A DNA stretch of 64,000 nucleotides from Castellaniella sp036379515 (GCF_036379515.1 NZ_DASVGN010000003.1:62001-126000), one strand, 5' to 3'; shown: positions 8,551 to 17,748, counted from the stretch's first letter. Program-made: numbers and translations. Notes: generated by a model from the sequence alone, not told the origin.

Positions 8551-8867
8551 TGGTGCCCGAGGCCGGAATCGAACCGGCACGCCTTTCGGCGAGGGATTTT
8601 CTTACCACTTCGACTTTCGCCGCCGCCCTGTTCAACGCCAGGAGTTCGTGGTCTGGAGCACGCCTTCACCATAGCCTTGCGGCTGCAGGTGCCCGCCGTC
8701 TGCTCTCTACACCTTCCCAAGCTGTCGCTTGGGCTTGGCTCGGCGTTGGCTCGGACGCAAAAGCATCCAGGGCGTTCACCGACTTTGACGGGCTTCACTT
8801 CGGGCGTTTCCCCCCGAAGGCTCAAATTATTCAAGTCCCTTGTGTCTACCGATTTCACCACTCGGGC
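8551..8867 (-). tRNA. tRNA-Leu(UAA), interrupted by a group I intron
   Basis: Exon 1 is 8833-8867 and exon 2 is 8551-8600; joined they give an 85-nt class II tRNA with encoded CCA. The acceptor stem GCCCGAG pairs with CTCGGGC, and the anticodon arm AGGGA / CTTAAAA / TCCCT gives anticodon UAA. The split lies between U34 and A35, the same place as in the well-known cyanobacterial and plastid tRNA-Leu(UAA) introns. Without removing 232 nt no cloverleaf forms, so this is a real intron-bearing gene and not two tRNA fragments. Standard tRNA scans that do not model group I introns may miss it or call it truncated. Confidence 0.93.
8601..8832 (-). other. Group I intron (IC3-like) in tRNA-Leu(UAA)
   Basis: 232-nt self-splicing intron candidate read on the minus strand. 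It begins GAATAATTTGAGCC. GAG at intron positions 10-12 can pair with the exon end CUU, leaving the conserved U-G wobble at the 5' splice site (P1). CTTCGGG / CCCGAAG forms P2. The block GGGAAGGTGTAGAGA...GACGG matches the conserved P3-P8-P7 core of cyanobacterial tRNA-Leu introns. The last intron base (8601) is G, as required for omega-G. There is no open frame of useful length, so no homing endonuclease; splicing must rely on the RNA. Confidence 0.88.
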
Positions 8868-9002
8868 GTTAGCGCTCAACGCGGCGCCTATTGTAGCGGG
8901 TGTCTGAGTGCCAATCGGACCGGCACCTGCCCAAGAGAAAAAGATACGAGCGACAATACGCCATCACGAGGCATTCATACACGCGCAAAGGACGGGCACG
9001 CA

Positions 9003-10019
9003 ATGCAGATCGGCATGATAGGGTTGGGCCGCATGGGCAACGGCATGGTGCGCCGGCTCCTCGAACACCACATCGCGTGCACAGTGCAAGACCCCCTGCC
9101 AGCCGCAGTGGAAGACTTGGTTGCAGCGGGCGCCACAGGGGCCTCGTCACTGCCCGACCTGGTGGCAAAACTGCCGCAACCGCGCATCGTCTGGCTGATG
9201 GTGCCCGCCGGAATCGTGGACAACGTGCTCGCCACGCTGACTCCTCTGCTGAACGCAGGCGACATCATCGTGGACGGCGGGAACTCGAACTACCAAGACG
9301 ACATCCGGCGTGCCCACCAATTGGCCGAGCGCCAAATCCACTATCTGGACGTGGGCACCAGCGGCGGCGTATTTGGCAAAGACCGGGGATACTGCCTGAT
9401 GATCGGCGGCCCCGACAGCGCCGTCAGGCACCTGGATCCCGTGTTCGCAGCACTGGCCCCGGGCCATGCAGCTGCCGAACGTACACAGGGTCGTACTGAC
9501 AAGCCCACCCCAGCCGAACGTGGTTACCTGCATTGCGGCCCTGCAGGGGCCGGCCACTTTGTCAAGATGGTACACAACGGCATCGAATACGGGCTCATGC
9601 AAGCGTACGCCGAAGGCTTCAACATCCTGCGCCATGCGAATATCGGCCAGAAGGATCACGCGCTGGACGCTGAAACCACGCCCCTGCACAAACCCGAGCA
9701 CTACCAGTACGATCTGAACCTGCCGGACATCGCTGAGCTCTGGCGGCGCGGCAGCGTCGTCAGCTCGTGGCTATTGGATCTGACGGCTCACGCGCTCCAT
9801 CAGAGCCCTCAACTGGAAGATTTCTCGGGCAAGGTGTCGGATTCCGGCGAAGGACGCTGGACGCTGCACGCAGCTATCGATGAAGGGGTTCCTACGCCCG
9901 TGATCAGCGCGGCGCTCCAGGAACGCTTCGCGTCCCGTGGCAACGCCGAGTTCGCCAACAAGCTCTTGTCCGCCATGCGCAAAGAATTCGGCGGCCACGC
10001 TGAAAAAAAGGACGACTGA
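9003..10019 (+). CDS. gnd: 6-phosphogluconate dehydrogenase, decarboxylating (short form)
   Basis: Oxidatively decarboxylates 6-phosphogluconate to ribulose 5-phosphate. 338 residues from the ATG at 9003, the length of the short (GndA/YqeC-type, usually NAD-preferring) class and not the ~470-residue E. coli Gnd. The Rossmann start is MIGLGRMGNGMVRR, the substrate loop DGGNSNYQDD, and the catalytic block GPAGAGHFVKMVHNGIEYG contains the Lys and Asn-Glu residues. C-terminal all-helical domain present. The open frame reaches 180 codons upstream through the intron-bearing tRNA on the other strand, which is not coding. It stands alone on the plus strand. Confidence 0.93.
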   Translation: MQIGMIGLGRMGNGMVRRLLEHHIACTVQDPLPAAVEDLVAAGATGASSLPDLVAKLPQPRIVWLMVPAGIVDNVLATLTPLLNAGDIIVDGGNSNYQDDIRRAHQLAERQIHYLDVGTSGGVFGKDRGYCLMIGGPDSAVRHLDPVFAALAPGHAAAERTQGRTDKPTPAERGYLHCGPAGAGHFVKMVHNGIEYGLMQAYAEGFNILRHANIGQKDHALDAETTPLHKPEHYQYDLNLPDIAELWRRGSVVSSWLLDLTAHALHQSPQLEDFSGKVSDSGEGRWTLHAAIDEGVPTPVISAALQERFASRGNAEFANKLLSAMRKEFGGHAEKKDD

Positions 10020-10055
10020 CCCCAGCCGGATTCGAACTGCGACAGGCTCAGCAGT

Positions 10056-10790
10056 TCACACGGTTGCTGAACGCCCGACGCGCGAACCGACAAATTGCTG
10101 CAGCAGCCCACGTGTCAGAGGAGTATCCGGGATATTCTCGGGCATCGTGGTCAAGGGCGCTATGCCCCCTGCATTCTTGCGATGACCCTCCATACAGATC
10201 CGTAGAATGTCAGGCGTGAATTCAGGATGAAACTGACACGACAGCACGTTGGGCCCATAACGTAAGATCTGATGGGGATCATGTGCAGTTCCCGCCAGGA
10301 TCACCGCCCGTGCCGGGGCTGTGAGCACGGATTGCGCATGCGACAGATGGGCCATGAACGGAGACGGCAACCCCCCTGCCAAAGGGTCCTTCTGGCCGGC
10401 CGCCGTCAGGGTGACAGGAAAAGTTCCAAGCTCCCGCCCTTTGGGGTTGTAATCAACAACCCCGCCCATGGCCGCGGCCATCAGCTGATGGCCGTAACAC
10501 ACGCCCAGCAAAGGCTTGTCGGCCATGATCAAAGACCGTGCCCACGCTGCAGTGCGCTCGCTCCAATCCAGGTGATCCGTCACCATGGCCCAGGAACCCG
10601 TAATGATCGCTACCGAAAAGGCGTCAAGGTCTGGCAGGGACTCCCCGCGCTCGGGGTGGATCACCCACACGTCCTCGGCCGCCATCTCCAGCGCCCGGGT
10701 AAACCAGTCTCCGGGTTCTCCCTGGCTGACCCGCAGCGCCTCTGGGGGCAAGCCCATCTGTATGACAACAACCGGCTTTTGCGACATCAT
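10056..10790 (-). CDS. Class I glutamine amidotransferase (GuaA-N-like)
   Basis: 244-residue stand-alone GATase. The nucleophile elbow LLGVCYGHQL carries the catalytic Cys, and the CQFHPEFT block carries the His-Glu pair; FSVAIITGS provides the oxyanion strand. It resembles the GMP-synthase amidotransferase domain family that includes gamma-glutamyl-hydrolysing enzymes. The substrate is not given by the sequence. Start at ATG 10790 (another ATG at 10787; a GTG lies two codons earlier). Converges with gnd, with 36 nt between the stop codons. Confidence 0.85.
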   Translation of the reverse strand: MMSQKPVVVIQMGLPPEALRVSQGEPGDWFTRALEMAAEDVWVIHPERGESLPDLDAFSVAIITGSWAMVTDHLDWSERTAAWARSLIMADKPLLGVCYGHQLMAAAMGGVVDYNPKGRELGTFPVTLTAAGQKDPLAGGLPSPFMAHLSHAQSVLTAPARAVILAGTAHDPHQILRYGPNVLSCQFHPEFTPDILRICMEGHRKNAGGIAPLTTMPENIPDTPLTRGLLQQFVGSRVGRSATV

Positions 10791-11043
10791 GAACACTCAT
10801 CTCAAGTGACCACACTGCGCTCATATTACGCGCACCAGGCCCCGTCGCATCGGGATGACTGCGCGGACGACGTCAATACTTGGTCAAAACCGAATAGCCA
10901 AGAAGAAGCGCTGCCAATCGGAGCAGTCGGAGCAGCGAGCCAAGTGGGCAGGCCTCGTCACAATGACGGCACAACGGCCCCCGGAAACAAAAATCGCCAC
11001 CGACGACGGGTGGCGATAAAACGTTGATTTACAACGATAATTC

Positions 11044-11120
11044 TGGTGGCGCACCCCTGATTCGAACAGGGGACCTGCGGATTATGATTCCGTCGCTCTA
11101 ACCGACTGAGCTAGTGCGCC
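11044..11120 (-). tRNA. tRNA with anticodon CAU (probably elongator tRNA-Met)
   Basis: 77-nt cloverleaf with encoded CCA. Acceptor GGCGCAC / GTGCGCC; anticodon arm ACGGA / ATCATAA / TCCGC. The paired first base excludes initiator tRNA-fMet. The sequence alone does not fully separate elongator Met from tRNA-Ile2 (lysidine-modified CAU); Met is preferred. Confidence 0.85.
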
Positions 11121-11287
11121 AAAGAGCGTGAATTTTAGCGAGTATCAAGACTACGTGCAAATTGGGTGCTGAAACACCGCTTGCTGCACGGATATGGGCC
11201 CCCAGGGCGGCGCTATAGTACTGGGCGGACCGAAGTGTCAGGAAGAACGACGGGCTTTTCATCACACCCACGAATATCCACCGACGG

Positions 11288-12868
11288 ATGCATAGCCAAA
11301 GGCCCTATCGCCTCAACCTGCGCCAGCTGATTTTGCTATTGGCAGTAACCAGTGGCGCGCTCATGCTGGCAGCCGGCATGCTGGGCGCCTATGAAGTGCA
11401 GCGCCAGCAGCTCATCGATGCCACGCTGGCTTCCAACGAGGCCTTCGCGCAAAAGCTCGCCACCACGACGGCCGACATGCTGGACCGAGCGCAACGAGAT
11501 CTGGCTTATTCCGCCGCCATACTGGAGCGCTCGAATCTCGGTCCGGGCGTCATGCGAGCCGAACTCGACCGCCTCAGGGAACAAGGGATCGGGTTCAACT
11601 CAGTCACCTTGGTCTCGCGCAACGGTATCATCCAGCTCGCTTCGCCCCAGGACCTGGGGCTGGCCGGGAAGCGAACGAACTCCGAGGCCGCGCAAGAAGC
11701 ACTCCGCTTGTGGATTCCTTTCGTCAGCCAGCCCTTCACGACCGTGTTAGGCAATCTGGCCATCGCAGTCTCACACCCCCTCTTCAACGCACAACACCAG
11801 TATCTGGGCTATCTGATGGGAGTCTTATATCTCAAGACAAACGGTGGATTGTATCGACTGATGGGCGAACAATTCTTCCATGACGGCACCTACGTGTACG
11901 TCGTGGATTCTTCCCGACGCCTACTGTATCACCCAGGGTCCTCTCAGATTGGAACCACCCTCGAGGCCAACCCGGCCATCGACGCCGCACTGGATGGCTC
12001 CTCAGGACAAACGCGCTTTACAGACTCGGCGGGCGATGACATGCTGACCGGATACGCCTACGTACGGGCAGCGCAGTGGGGCATCATCGTTCAACGCCCC
12101 ACTTCGATGGCACTACGACACATGAACGACCTGATGTGGCGAGTCCTGTGGCTGACCCTCGGGCCCGCAATTCTCCTCCTCGCCTTGCTCTGGTTCTCCT
12201 CGCGCTGGATCTCCCGGCCACTCGAGCAACTGGCCCGCATCGTACGCGACGGCTACGAGGCGGGGCAGGAACAGCGCATCGCGGCTGTGCAAACCCGGTA
12301 CTACGAAGCCGATCAACTCAAACACGCTCTAATGGACAGCCTGGGGTCCGTACGCACGCAGTTGGGCAAACTGCACGACGAAGCCCACACCGACCCCCTG
12401 ACGGGACTGGGCAATCGACGTGGGCTCTCGGCGCTACTGGAATTCTGGCAAGCGCTGGCAGAACCTTTTGCCGTCATCAGCCTGGACATCGATTTTTTCA
12501 AGACGATCAACGACACTTATGGCCATGATGCAGGAGACGAAGTCATCCGCGGCGTAGGAATCTGGATGCGTAGCCAGGCCCGACAAGGCGACGTGCTGTT
12601 CCGGACCGGCGGAGAAGAATTCCTGGCCTTGCTGCCAGGCGTAGACCTGGATCAGGCGACGAGCATCGCTCAGCGGCTGTGTGTCCACATCGCAGAAGCC
12701 GACATCTTGTCCCAGCAACGAGTCACGGTGTCGATAGGTGTTTCTGCCTGGATCAGCGGCAACGTTCACGACGTGCTCAAGGCCGCCGATCGCGCCCTGT
12801 ATCAGGCAAAGCAGCAGGGACGCAACCAAGTGGTAATCGCCAGCATGGACGACACAGCCGTGCAATGA
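11288..12868 (+). CDS. Membrane-bound diguanylate cyclase with Cache-type sensor
   Basis: 526 residues. A membrane helix at ~15-37, a periplasmic region of about 240 residues with the features of a double-Cache sensor (for example YVYVVDSSRRLLYHP), a second helix at ~288-306, a short HAMP-like linker (SRPLEQLARIV), and a C-terminal GGDEF domain. The active site is GGEEF at 441-445, an accepted variant, and the inhibitory I-site RQGD is at 432-435 in the canonical RxxD position, so an active, product-inhibited c-di-GMP synthase is expected. The metal and substrate residues DIDFFKTIND are intact. Monocistronic; ligand unknown. Confidence 0.92.
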   Translation: MHSQRPYRLNLRQLILLLAVTSGALMLAAGMLGAYEVQRQQLIDATLASNEAFAQKLATTTADMLDRAQRDLAYSAAILERSNLGPGVMRAELDRLREQGIGFNSVTLVSRNGIIQLASPQDLGLAGKRTNSEAAQEALRLWIPFVSQPFTTVLGNLAIAVSHPLFNAQHQYLGYLMGVLYLKTNGGLYRLMGEQFFHDGTYVYVVDSSRRLLYHPGSSQIGTTLEANPAIDAALDGSSGQTRFTDSAGDDMLTGYAYVRAAQWGIIVQRPTSMALRHMNDLMWRVLWLTLGPAILLLALLWFSSRWISRPLEQLARIVRDGYEAGQEQRIAAVQTRYYEADQLKHALMDSLGSVRTQLGKLHDEAHTDPLTGLGNRRGLSALLEFWQALAEPFAVISLDIDFFKTINDTYGHDAGDEVIRGVGIWMRSQARQGDVLFRTGGEEFLALLPGVDLDQATSIAQRLCVHIAEADILSQQRVTVSIGVSAWISGNVHDVLKAADRALYQAKQQGRNQVVIASMDDTAVQ

Positions 12869-12901
12869 TTGGGTCAGAAAATGACCCACCAGAAATTCAA
12901 A

Positions 12902-12923
12902 GGCCCCGCCTTTTGGCGGGGCC
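12902..12923 (+). terminator. Hairpin after the diguanylate cyclase gene
   Basis: Perfect 9-bp GC stem GGCCCCGCC / GGCGGGGCC with loop TTTT, 34 nt after the stop codon. No U-run follows, so termination strength is doubtful. Confidence 0.5.
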
Positions 12924-13118
12924 CTACTGCCGATGTGGCAGTGAGCGCTACATGGGCGCAGCGCCTAATCAACGCCTAAGTGGCGATGAAGTGCTACCGT
13001 TTAGTAGCAGCTTCAGTATAGGCCAACAGGAATCTGGGTCAACCCCCCTCGCTTTCCTCAATTGCAACAAGTGCAACTTGATATCGAGGCCAACACGACA
13101 CCGAGATCGCGGCTGCCA

Positions 13119-14789
13119 CTACTGCACCGCAGCCGCCTCGGGAATCCCTGTGTCGGGGTGGCCCGACAAGGCGGCGCTCAGGCTGTACAGCGGCTCGAAT
13201 GACTCTGCCTGGGCCATCGGCCACGCAGTGCGAAAGATGGTATTGCGAAAATGCCCCTGCAACAGCTCCCCTTTCTCGAGATCAGGGAACAAAGCCGACA
13301 GCACGCGCACTTCCCCGTTGGGAATGCGCCGGGCAATATGATGAGGCCGCAGTTCGCAGGGATGGTGCAAACCCGCTGCCCCCAGCAATTCGCCCAATGC
13401 CTTCAAGGTGCCCGCATGATAATTGGCGACACGCACGGACTTGTCGGCAACCACCAGCGCCTTTTGCCGTTTGGGATCCTGGGTCGTGACCCCTGTCGGG
13501 CACCGGCCCGTATGACAGACCTGCGCCTGGATGCAGCCAATGGCAAACATATAGGCCCGGGCGCTATTGCACCAGTCAGCTCCCAGCGCCATGATGCGCG
13601 CCATGTCGAACGCGCTGATGACCTTGCCGGAAGCACCCAGCCGGATACGCTCGCGCAAACCAATGCCCACCAGCGTGTTGTGGACCAGACGCAGCCCCTC
13701 ACGCAGAGGAGTTCCCACATGATCCACGAACTCGATGGGGGCGGCACCGGTGCCGCCTTCTGCACCATCCACCACGATGAAATCGGGGGTGATCCCGGTC
13801 GCCAGCATGGCCTTGGCCATCGCGAACCATTCCCAAGGGTGGCCTATGCAAAGCTTGAAGCCTACAGGCTTTCCACCCGACAATTCACGCAGGTGCACGA
13901 TGAAATGCATGAGTTCAATGGGTGTGTGGAATGCGCTGTGACTGGAAGGTGACACACAATCCTGCCCTTGCGGCACGCCACGAGCCGCTGCAATCTCGGC
14001 GGTGACCTTGGGTCCCGGCAGCACCCCTCCATGGCCCGGTTTCGCCCCCTGGGACAGCTTGATCTCGATCATGCGAATGCTGTCACGTTGTGCCATTTCG
14101 GCGAACCGCTCATCGGAAAACGACCCATCCACATTGCGGCATCCGAAGTACCCCGAACCAATGTTCCAGATCAGGTCTCCCCCGTGGCGCAGGTGGTAGG
14201 CACTGACGCCGCCTTCGCCCGTATCGTGCGCAAAGCCGCCCAGGCTGGCGCCTTTGTTCAGGGCCATGACGGCATTGGCCGACAGCGCTCCAAAGCTCAT
14301 GGCCGAGATGTTGAACACTGACAGTTCCACGGGCCGAGCGCATTCGGGGCCACCCACCGTGATGCGAAAATCCGTGTCGGCAATATGCGTCGGGACCATG
14401 GCATGATTGATCCACTCGTACTCGTTGCCATAGACATTGCCCTGAGTGCCGAAAGGTCGCAAATCGGTCTGGCGCTTGGCCCGCTGATAGACCAGTGAAC
14501 GGTCTACGCGTGAAAACGGCAGCTTGAGCGTGTCGTCCTCAAAGAAGTACTGGCGGATTTCGGGCCGCACGAACTCGAACAGAAAGCGCAAATTGCCGAT
14601 GACAGGATAATTGCGACGGATCGCGTGCCGCGTCTGATTCAGATCGTAGACACCCAGGACGGCCAAGGCGGCGAACAGCGCAAAGAACACCCACCAGCCA
14701 GCACTGACCTCAAGCGCCAGGACGGCACTCAGCACAGCCAGCGCAATCACCACATAAAAAACGGTGTAACGGGTCAGGAACCGAGGCAT
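13119..14789 (-). CDS. FMN-binding glutamate-synthase-family protein (GltB central/FMN domain only)
   Basis: 556 residues from the ATG at 14789. Two membrane helices at ~10-50 are followed by a TIM-barrel FMN domain of the glutamate synthase large-subunit type: SVFNISAMSFGALS, IKLSQGAKPGHGGVLPG, DGAEGGTGAAP and a Cys-rich stretch IGCIQAQVCHTGRCPTG that matches the iron-sulfur motif of GltB. There is no amidotransferase domain and no small subunit nearby. Such membrane-anchored proteins are common in proteobacteria and annotated as glutamate synthase-like, but their reaction is not established; glutamate synthesis should not be assumed. Monocistronic. The longer upstream frame lacks homologous features. 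Confidence 0.85.
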   Translation of the reverse strand: MPRFLTRYTVFYVVIALAVLSAVLALEVSAGWWVFFALFAALAVLGVYDLNQTRHAIRRNYPVIGNLRFLFEFVRPEIRQYFFEDDTLKLPFSRVDRSLVYQRAKRQTDLRPFGTQGNVYGNEYEWINHAMVPTHIADTDFRITVGGPECARPVELSVFNISAMSFGALSANAVMALNKGASLGGFAHDTGEGGVSAYHLRHGGDLIWNIGSGYFGCRNVDGSFSDERFAEMAQRDSIRMIEIKLSQGAKPGHGGVLPGPKVTAEIAAARGVPQGQDCVSPSSHSAFHTPIELMHFIVHLRELSGGKPVGFKLCIGHPWEWFAMAKAMLATGITPDFIVVDGAEGGTGAAPIEFVDHVGTPLREGLRLVHNTLVGIGLRERIRLGASGKVISAFDMARIMALGADWCNSARAYMFAIGCIQAQVCHTGRCPTGVTTQDPKRQKALVVADKSVRVANYHAGTLKALGELLGAAGLHHPCELRPHHIARRIPNGEVRVLSALFPDLEKGELLQGHFRNTIFRTAWPMAQAESFEPLYSLSAALSGHPDTGIPEAAAVQ

Positions 14790-14874
14790 CTGCGTTCTCC
14801 CAGAGAGTCGAATTTTTTCTACCTTAGCAGAACGCAATGCACAGGCGGCTGAAAACGCGGCTTCGCCTCTCTAT

Positions 14875-15318
14875 TTACGGCACAGGCCGACGAACCACCC
14901 ACATCAGACGGGCGACGCCTCGGGCATCACAGGCCACAAACGCGTTCTGGCCAAAGCGGCGGGCCAGTTCGTGGCCCCGTGCAAGCGGTAACCGGGGAAC
15001 CCAGAAACTGGGTTCCTCAGGCCAGAGGCCCTGGGGGTCCAGAGCACGCGCCGCCAGGCACGTATACCCCATCCATTGAACTGCTCTTTGCAGCGCGCGC
15101 AAGCGCCTGGCATTGACCGACGGACGCAGGCGGCGGCTGCGGGGATTACAGGCCGTGATGAAGATGCCCTCCGCGTTGCTCCCCGTCGTCGCGCCCGGGA
15201 CCGGCTTGAATCCGTCGAGGACGAGATCCCGCGGGGGATGGCCATCGATACGATAGATGGCTTGCCGGTAGGCTTGCTCCAGCGTGGATCCCGCGATACC
15301 CCGCACTGGCCTCGGCAT
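14875..15318 (-). CDS. DUF3293 family protein
   Basis: 147 residues, cytoplasmic. The pattern ITACNPRS (about residues 54-61), the N-x2-R pair that follows, EEPSFWVP and RFGQNAFVAC near the C-terminus is characteristic of DUF3293. Function unknown. It starts 9 nt after the dadA stop codon on the same strand, so the two are probably co-transcribed, which hints at amino-acid metabolism but proves nothing. Confidence 0.78.
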   Translation of the reverse strand: MPRPVRGIAGSTLEQAYRQAIYRIDGHPPRDLVLDGFKPVPGATTGSNAEGIFITACNPRSRRLRPSVNARRLRALQRAVQWMGYTCLAARALDPQGLWPEEPSFWVPRLPLARGHELARRFGQNAFVACDARGVARLMWVVRRPVP

Positions 15319-15327
15319 TTCTGAGCC

Positions 15328-16581
15328 TCAGCAGGCGGGTTGAAACGGATGGGCCTCGATGGAAGGTTCGCGTCCTTCCATCAGATCCGACAACAGGCGA
15401 CTGCTGCCGCAAGCCAGCGTAAACCCCAGCGCTCCATGACCGATGTTGAGCCACAGATTGCCCGCTGCGCGGCTGCGTCCGATCAGCGGCCGCCCATCAG
15501 GGGTTGCGGGTCGCTGGCCAGCCCAGGCCTGGGCTTCGGTAAGATCCAGTCCCGGCAAGAGCTCTGAGACTTGCCGACGCAAGAGTGCAATCCGATCGGC
15601 CTCGATGCGCGTGTCACGACTGCCGATTCCAACCATGGCCGCGATGCGCAACGTCGAGCCTAACCGCGCATACACTGTCTTGCGCTCATAATCCGTGACG
15701 CTGATGGTGGGCACAGGAGTCTCTGGTGCACAGGGCACGCTCAGGCTGAAACCCTTGAGCGGATACAGGGCCGGCCGCGAGCCCAGAGGCTCAAGCAGAG
15801 AGACGCTCCCCATTCCGGCGGCCACGACGTAATGATCGGCTTGCAAGACTTCACCGCCTTCCATCAGCACCCCCTGGATATCTCCCCCGGCCCGATGAAG
15901 GCGCCGGACCCGATCGCCCATGCGGATCTCTACGGATTTCAGGGTGGACAGCCGATCGAACAGCTGATGGGTGAACTGTGCGCAGTCCCCGGATTCCTCA
16001 CTGGGGGTGTAGACAGCCCCCGCGATGTCGTGCTGAACCGAGGCCAGCGCAGGTTCCAGAGACACACAGGAATCGGCATCGAGCACCTGCTGGCTGGAAC
16101 CATGCTCGGCCTGATACGCCACCAGCGAGCGGGTCTTGTCCAGCAACGCAGCCGAACGATAGACAATGAGCTTCCCATGAGCGGCATGGCTGAATTCAAG
16201 CGGCACTTCATGCAGCCATTCATGCAGCACATTCCGGCTCAGATAGGACAAAGTCAGCATCTGCGCAGTGGACTCGGTCGCGGTACGCGAATTGCAGGCC
16301 CGCAGAAATTTCAGGCACCAGGCCCATTGGGCAGGGTCCAGCCTCGGGGTGAAACGCAAGGGAGATTCGCGGCGCAACAGCCACTCTGGCAGGTGGGGCA
16401 GAACTCCCGGATCGGCCAGCGGGGCCACATAGCTGTAACTGAGCTGCCCTCCGTTGGCGTGGCTGGTGACGGCTGCCGGCTCACCCTGTGCGTCGACCAG
16501 CGTCACCTGCCACCCATTCTTGGCCAGTTGCCAGGCGGTCGTCACCCCAATCACCCCGGCCCCAATCACAAATGCATGCAT
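15328..16581 (-). CDS. dadA: D-amino acid dehydrogenase, small-subunit type
   Basis: FAD-dependent membrane-associated dehydrogenase that converts D-amino acids to 2-oxo acids and passes electrons to the respiratory chain. 417 residues from the ATG at 16581. The dinucleotide fold is VIGAGVIGVTTAW (4-16), followed by the DAO-family SHANGGQLSYSYVAPLADPG block typical of DadA and the C-terminal GHGALGFTLACGSSRLLSDL that closes the FAD site. Upstream open frame is non-homologous. It precedes the DUF3293 gene; the LysR gene lies upstream on the same strand with a ~150-nt gap. Confidence 0.9.
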   Translation of the reverse strand: MHAFVIGAGVIGVTTAWQLAKNGWQVTLVDAQGEPAAVTSHANGGQLSYSYVAPLADPGVLPHLPEWLLRRESPLRFTPRLDPAQWAWCLKFLRACNSRTATESTAQMLTLSYLSRNVLHEWLHEVPLEFSHAAHGKLIVYRSAALLDKTRSLVAYQAEHGSSQQVLDADSCVSLEPALASVQHDIAGAVYTPSEESGDCAQFTHQLFDRLSTLKSVEIRMGDRVRRLHRAGGDIQGVLMEGGEVLQADHYVVAAGMGSVSLLEPLGSRPALYPLKGFSLSVPCAPETPVPTISVTDYERKTVYARLGSTLRIAAMVGIGSRDTRIEADRIALLRRQVSELLPGLDLTEAQAWAGQRPATPDGRPLIGRSRAAGNLWLNIGHGALGFTLACGSSRLLSDLMEGREPSIEAHPFQPAC

Positions 16582-16734
16582 TGCCTTTCCAGACCCTCGA
16601 AAACGATGACAGGGATTGTCCGGTGCAACCCGCGTGGAGACAAGTTCCGATTCAGGGGTAATCCATAACAAAAGGATATGTAACAAGCGCACATTTCAAC
16701 CACAGACCCGCGCAGAGACACGACCCTGGCCCGC

Positions 16735-17643
16735 TCAAAACCGCAAGGACGACTCTGGGCTCTCCGACCAAGGTGCGAGCTGCCGGCAGGCCTCGATCAA
16801 GCTATCGATGAAGTCATGATGCAGCAAACTGAGTGAATCCGTCGCATTCACCATGACATTGATGGGAATGGACACTGCAGGCTCCAGACGGCTCAGGCTC
16901 ATGCCTGGCTTCATCATGGCACGCGCCGTCAGGCTGTCGACCAGCGCATCCCCGCAGCCTGCATCCACCAGACTACAGGCGACATAGTGTGTCTGCACCA
17001 CGATGCGGGTGTTGGCCTCGACGCCTGTATCCCGCAGCGCCCGCTCCACCTGCTCACCCACCTGATCCCTGGGATCGGGCACAATGAAGGGACGCATGGC
17101 AACCCGGCGCAGCGATACCGGGTCGGGGATCGGGCTGCGGCTCAGATAGACCAGCTCCGTCAGCCCCACCTGCGTGCGCTTGAGCCCCGGATGATCTCCT
17201 GCATCGAAGGTAATGGCCACGTCCAGCTCTCGGGTATGCAGCCCGGCTACGAGCTGCGGACTGTGCAACGTGCTGATCTTGAACGAAGCATGCGAAGTCT
17301 GATAGAACCGCTGCATGGTGAGCGGCAGCAGACCCAACCCCACGGCAGGCACGCAGCCAATGCGCAAATGGGCGTACTGACCCTGCTTCAGATTGGCCGC
17401 CAGACGATTGACGTGGGACAAATCCTGGCTGAGCTGCGCAATTTGCGGGGCCAGGATCTCAGCCTCGCGCGTGGGGACCAGCCGCCCTTTGACGCGGTCG
17501 AAGAGCCTGAACCCCAGCTGCGACTCCGCATGCGCCAGAATCTTGCTCGCGGCCGGCTGAGAGATATTCAACAGGGCGGCGGCCTGCGTCAAGGAACCGG
17601 TCTGCCGGATGGCCTCGAAAACTTCGATATGTCGCAATCTCAT
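16735..17643 (-). CDS. LysR-family transcriptional regulator
   Basis: 302 residues from the ATG at 17643. N-terminal winged helix: MRLRHIEVFEAIRQTGSLTQ, then the recognition helix AAALLNISQPAASKILAHAE, then a PBP2-type effector-binding domain (~90-295). It is divergent from gltI, and the 251-nt gap holds a T-N11-A palindrome positioned at about -65 of a good promoter, so control of the gltIJKL-dat transcription unit is likely. Its own gene and dadA may be controlled too. The effector could be an acidic or D-amino acid; this is inferred from the neighbours. Confidence 0.88.
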   Translation of the reverse strand: MRLRHIEVFEAIRQTGSLTQAAALLNISQPAASKILAHAESQLGFRLFDRVKGRLVPTREAEILAPQIAQLSQDLSHVNRLAANLKQGQYAHLRIGCVPAVGLGLLPLTMQRFYQTSHASFKISTLHSPQLVAGLHTRELDVAITFDAGDHPGLKRTQVGLTELVYLSRSPIPDPVSLRRVAMRPFIVPDPRDQVGEQVERALRDTGVEANTRIVVQTHYVACSLVDAGCGDALVDSLTARAMMKPGMSLSRLEPAVSIPINVMVNATDSLSLLHHDFIDSLIEACRQLAPWSESPESSLRF

Positions 17644-17733
17644 GGAATGAGGAAAAACCCTGAAAGTCGTGAAAGCCCTGACGGGCAAGCACTCATGAAT
17701 GTGATAGGATGCGGGCGCTCGAGAGTCTATGTT

Positions 17734-17748
17734 ATAGCCCTTTGTTAT
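17734..17748. promoter_or_regulatory. Candidate LysR-type binding site
   Basis: ATAGCCCTTTGTTAT: outer ATA/TAT inverted repeat and an inner T-N11-A, the general LysR recognition pattern. Its centre is about 65 bp before the predicted gltI start point, the usual position of a LysR recognition site. Confidence 0.5.

Noticed and set aside
8457..9002. In-frame upstream extension of gnd
   Set aside because: It would translate through the intron-bearing tRNA-Leu gene; homology starts at ATG 9003.
11044..11120. tRNA-Ile2 (lysidine CAU) instead of tRNA-Met
   Set aside because: Cannot be excluded from identity elements by eye; elongator Met kept as the more likely call.
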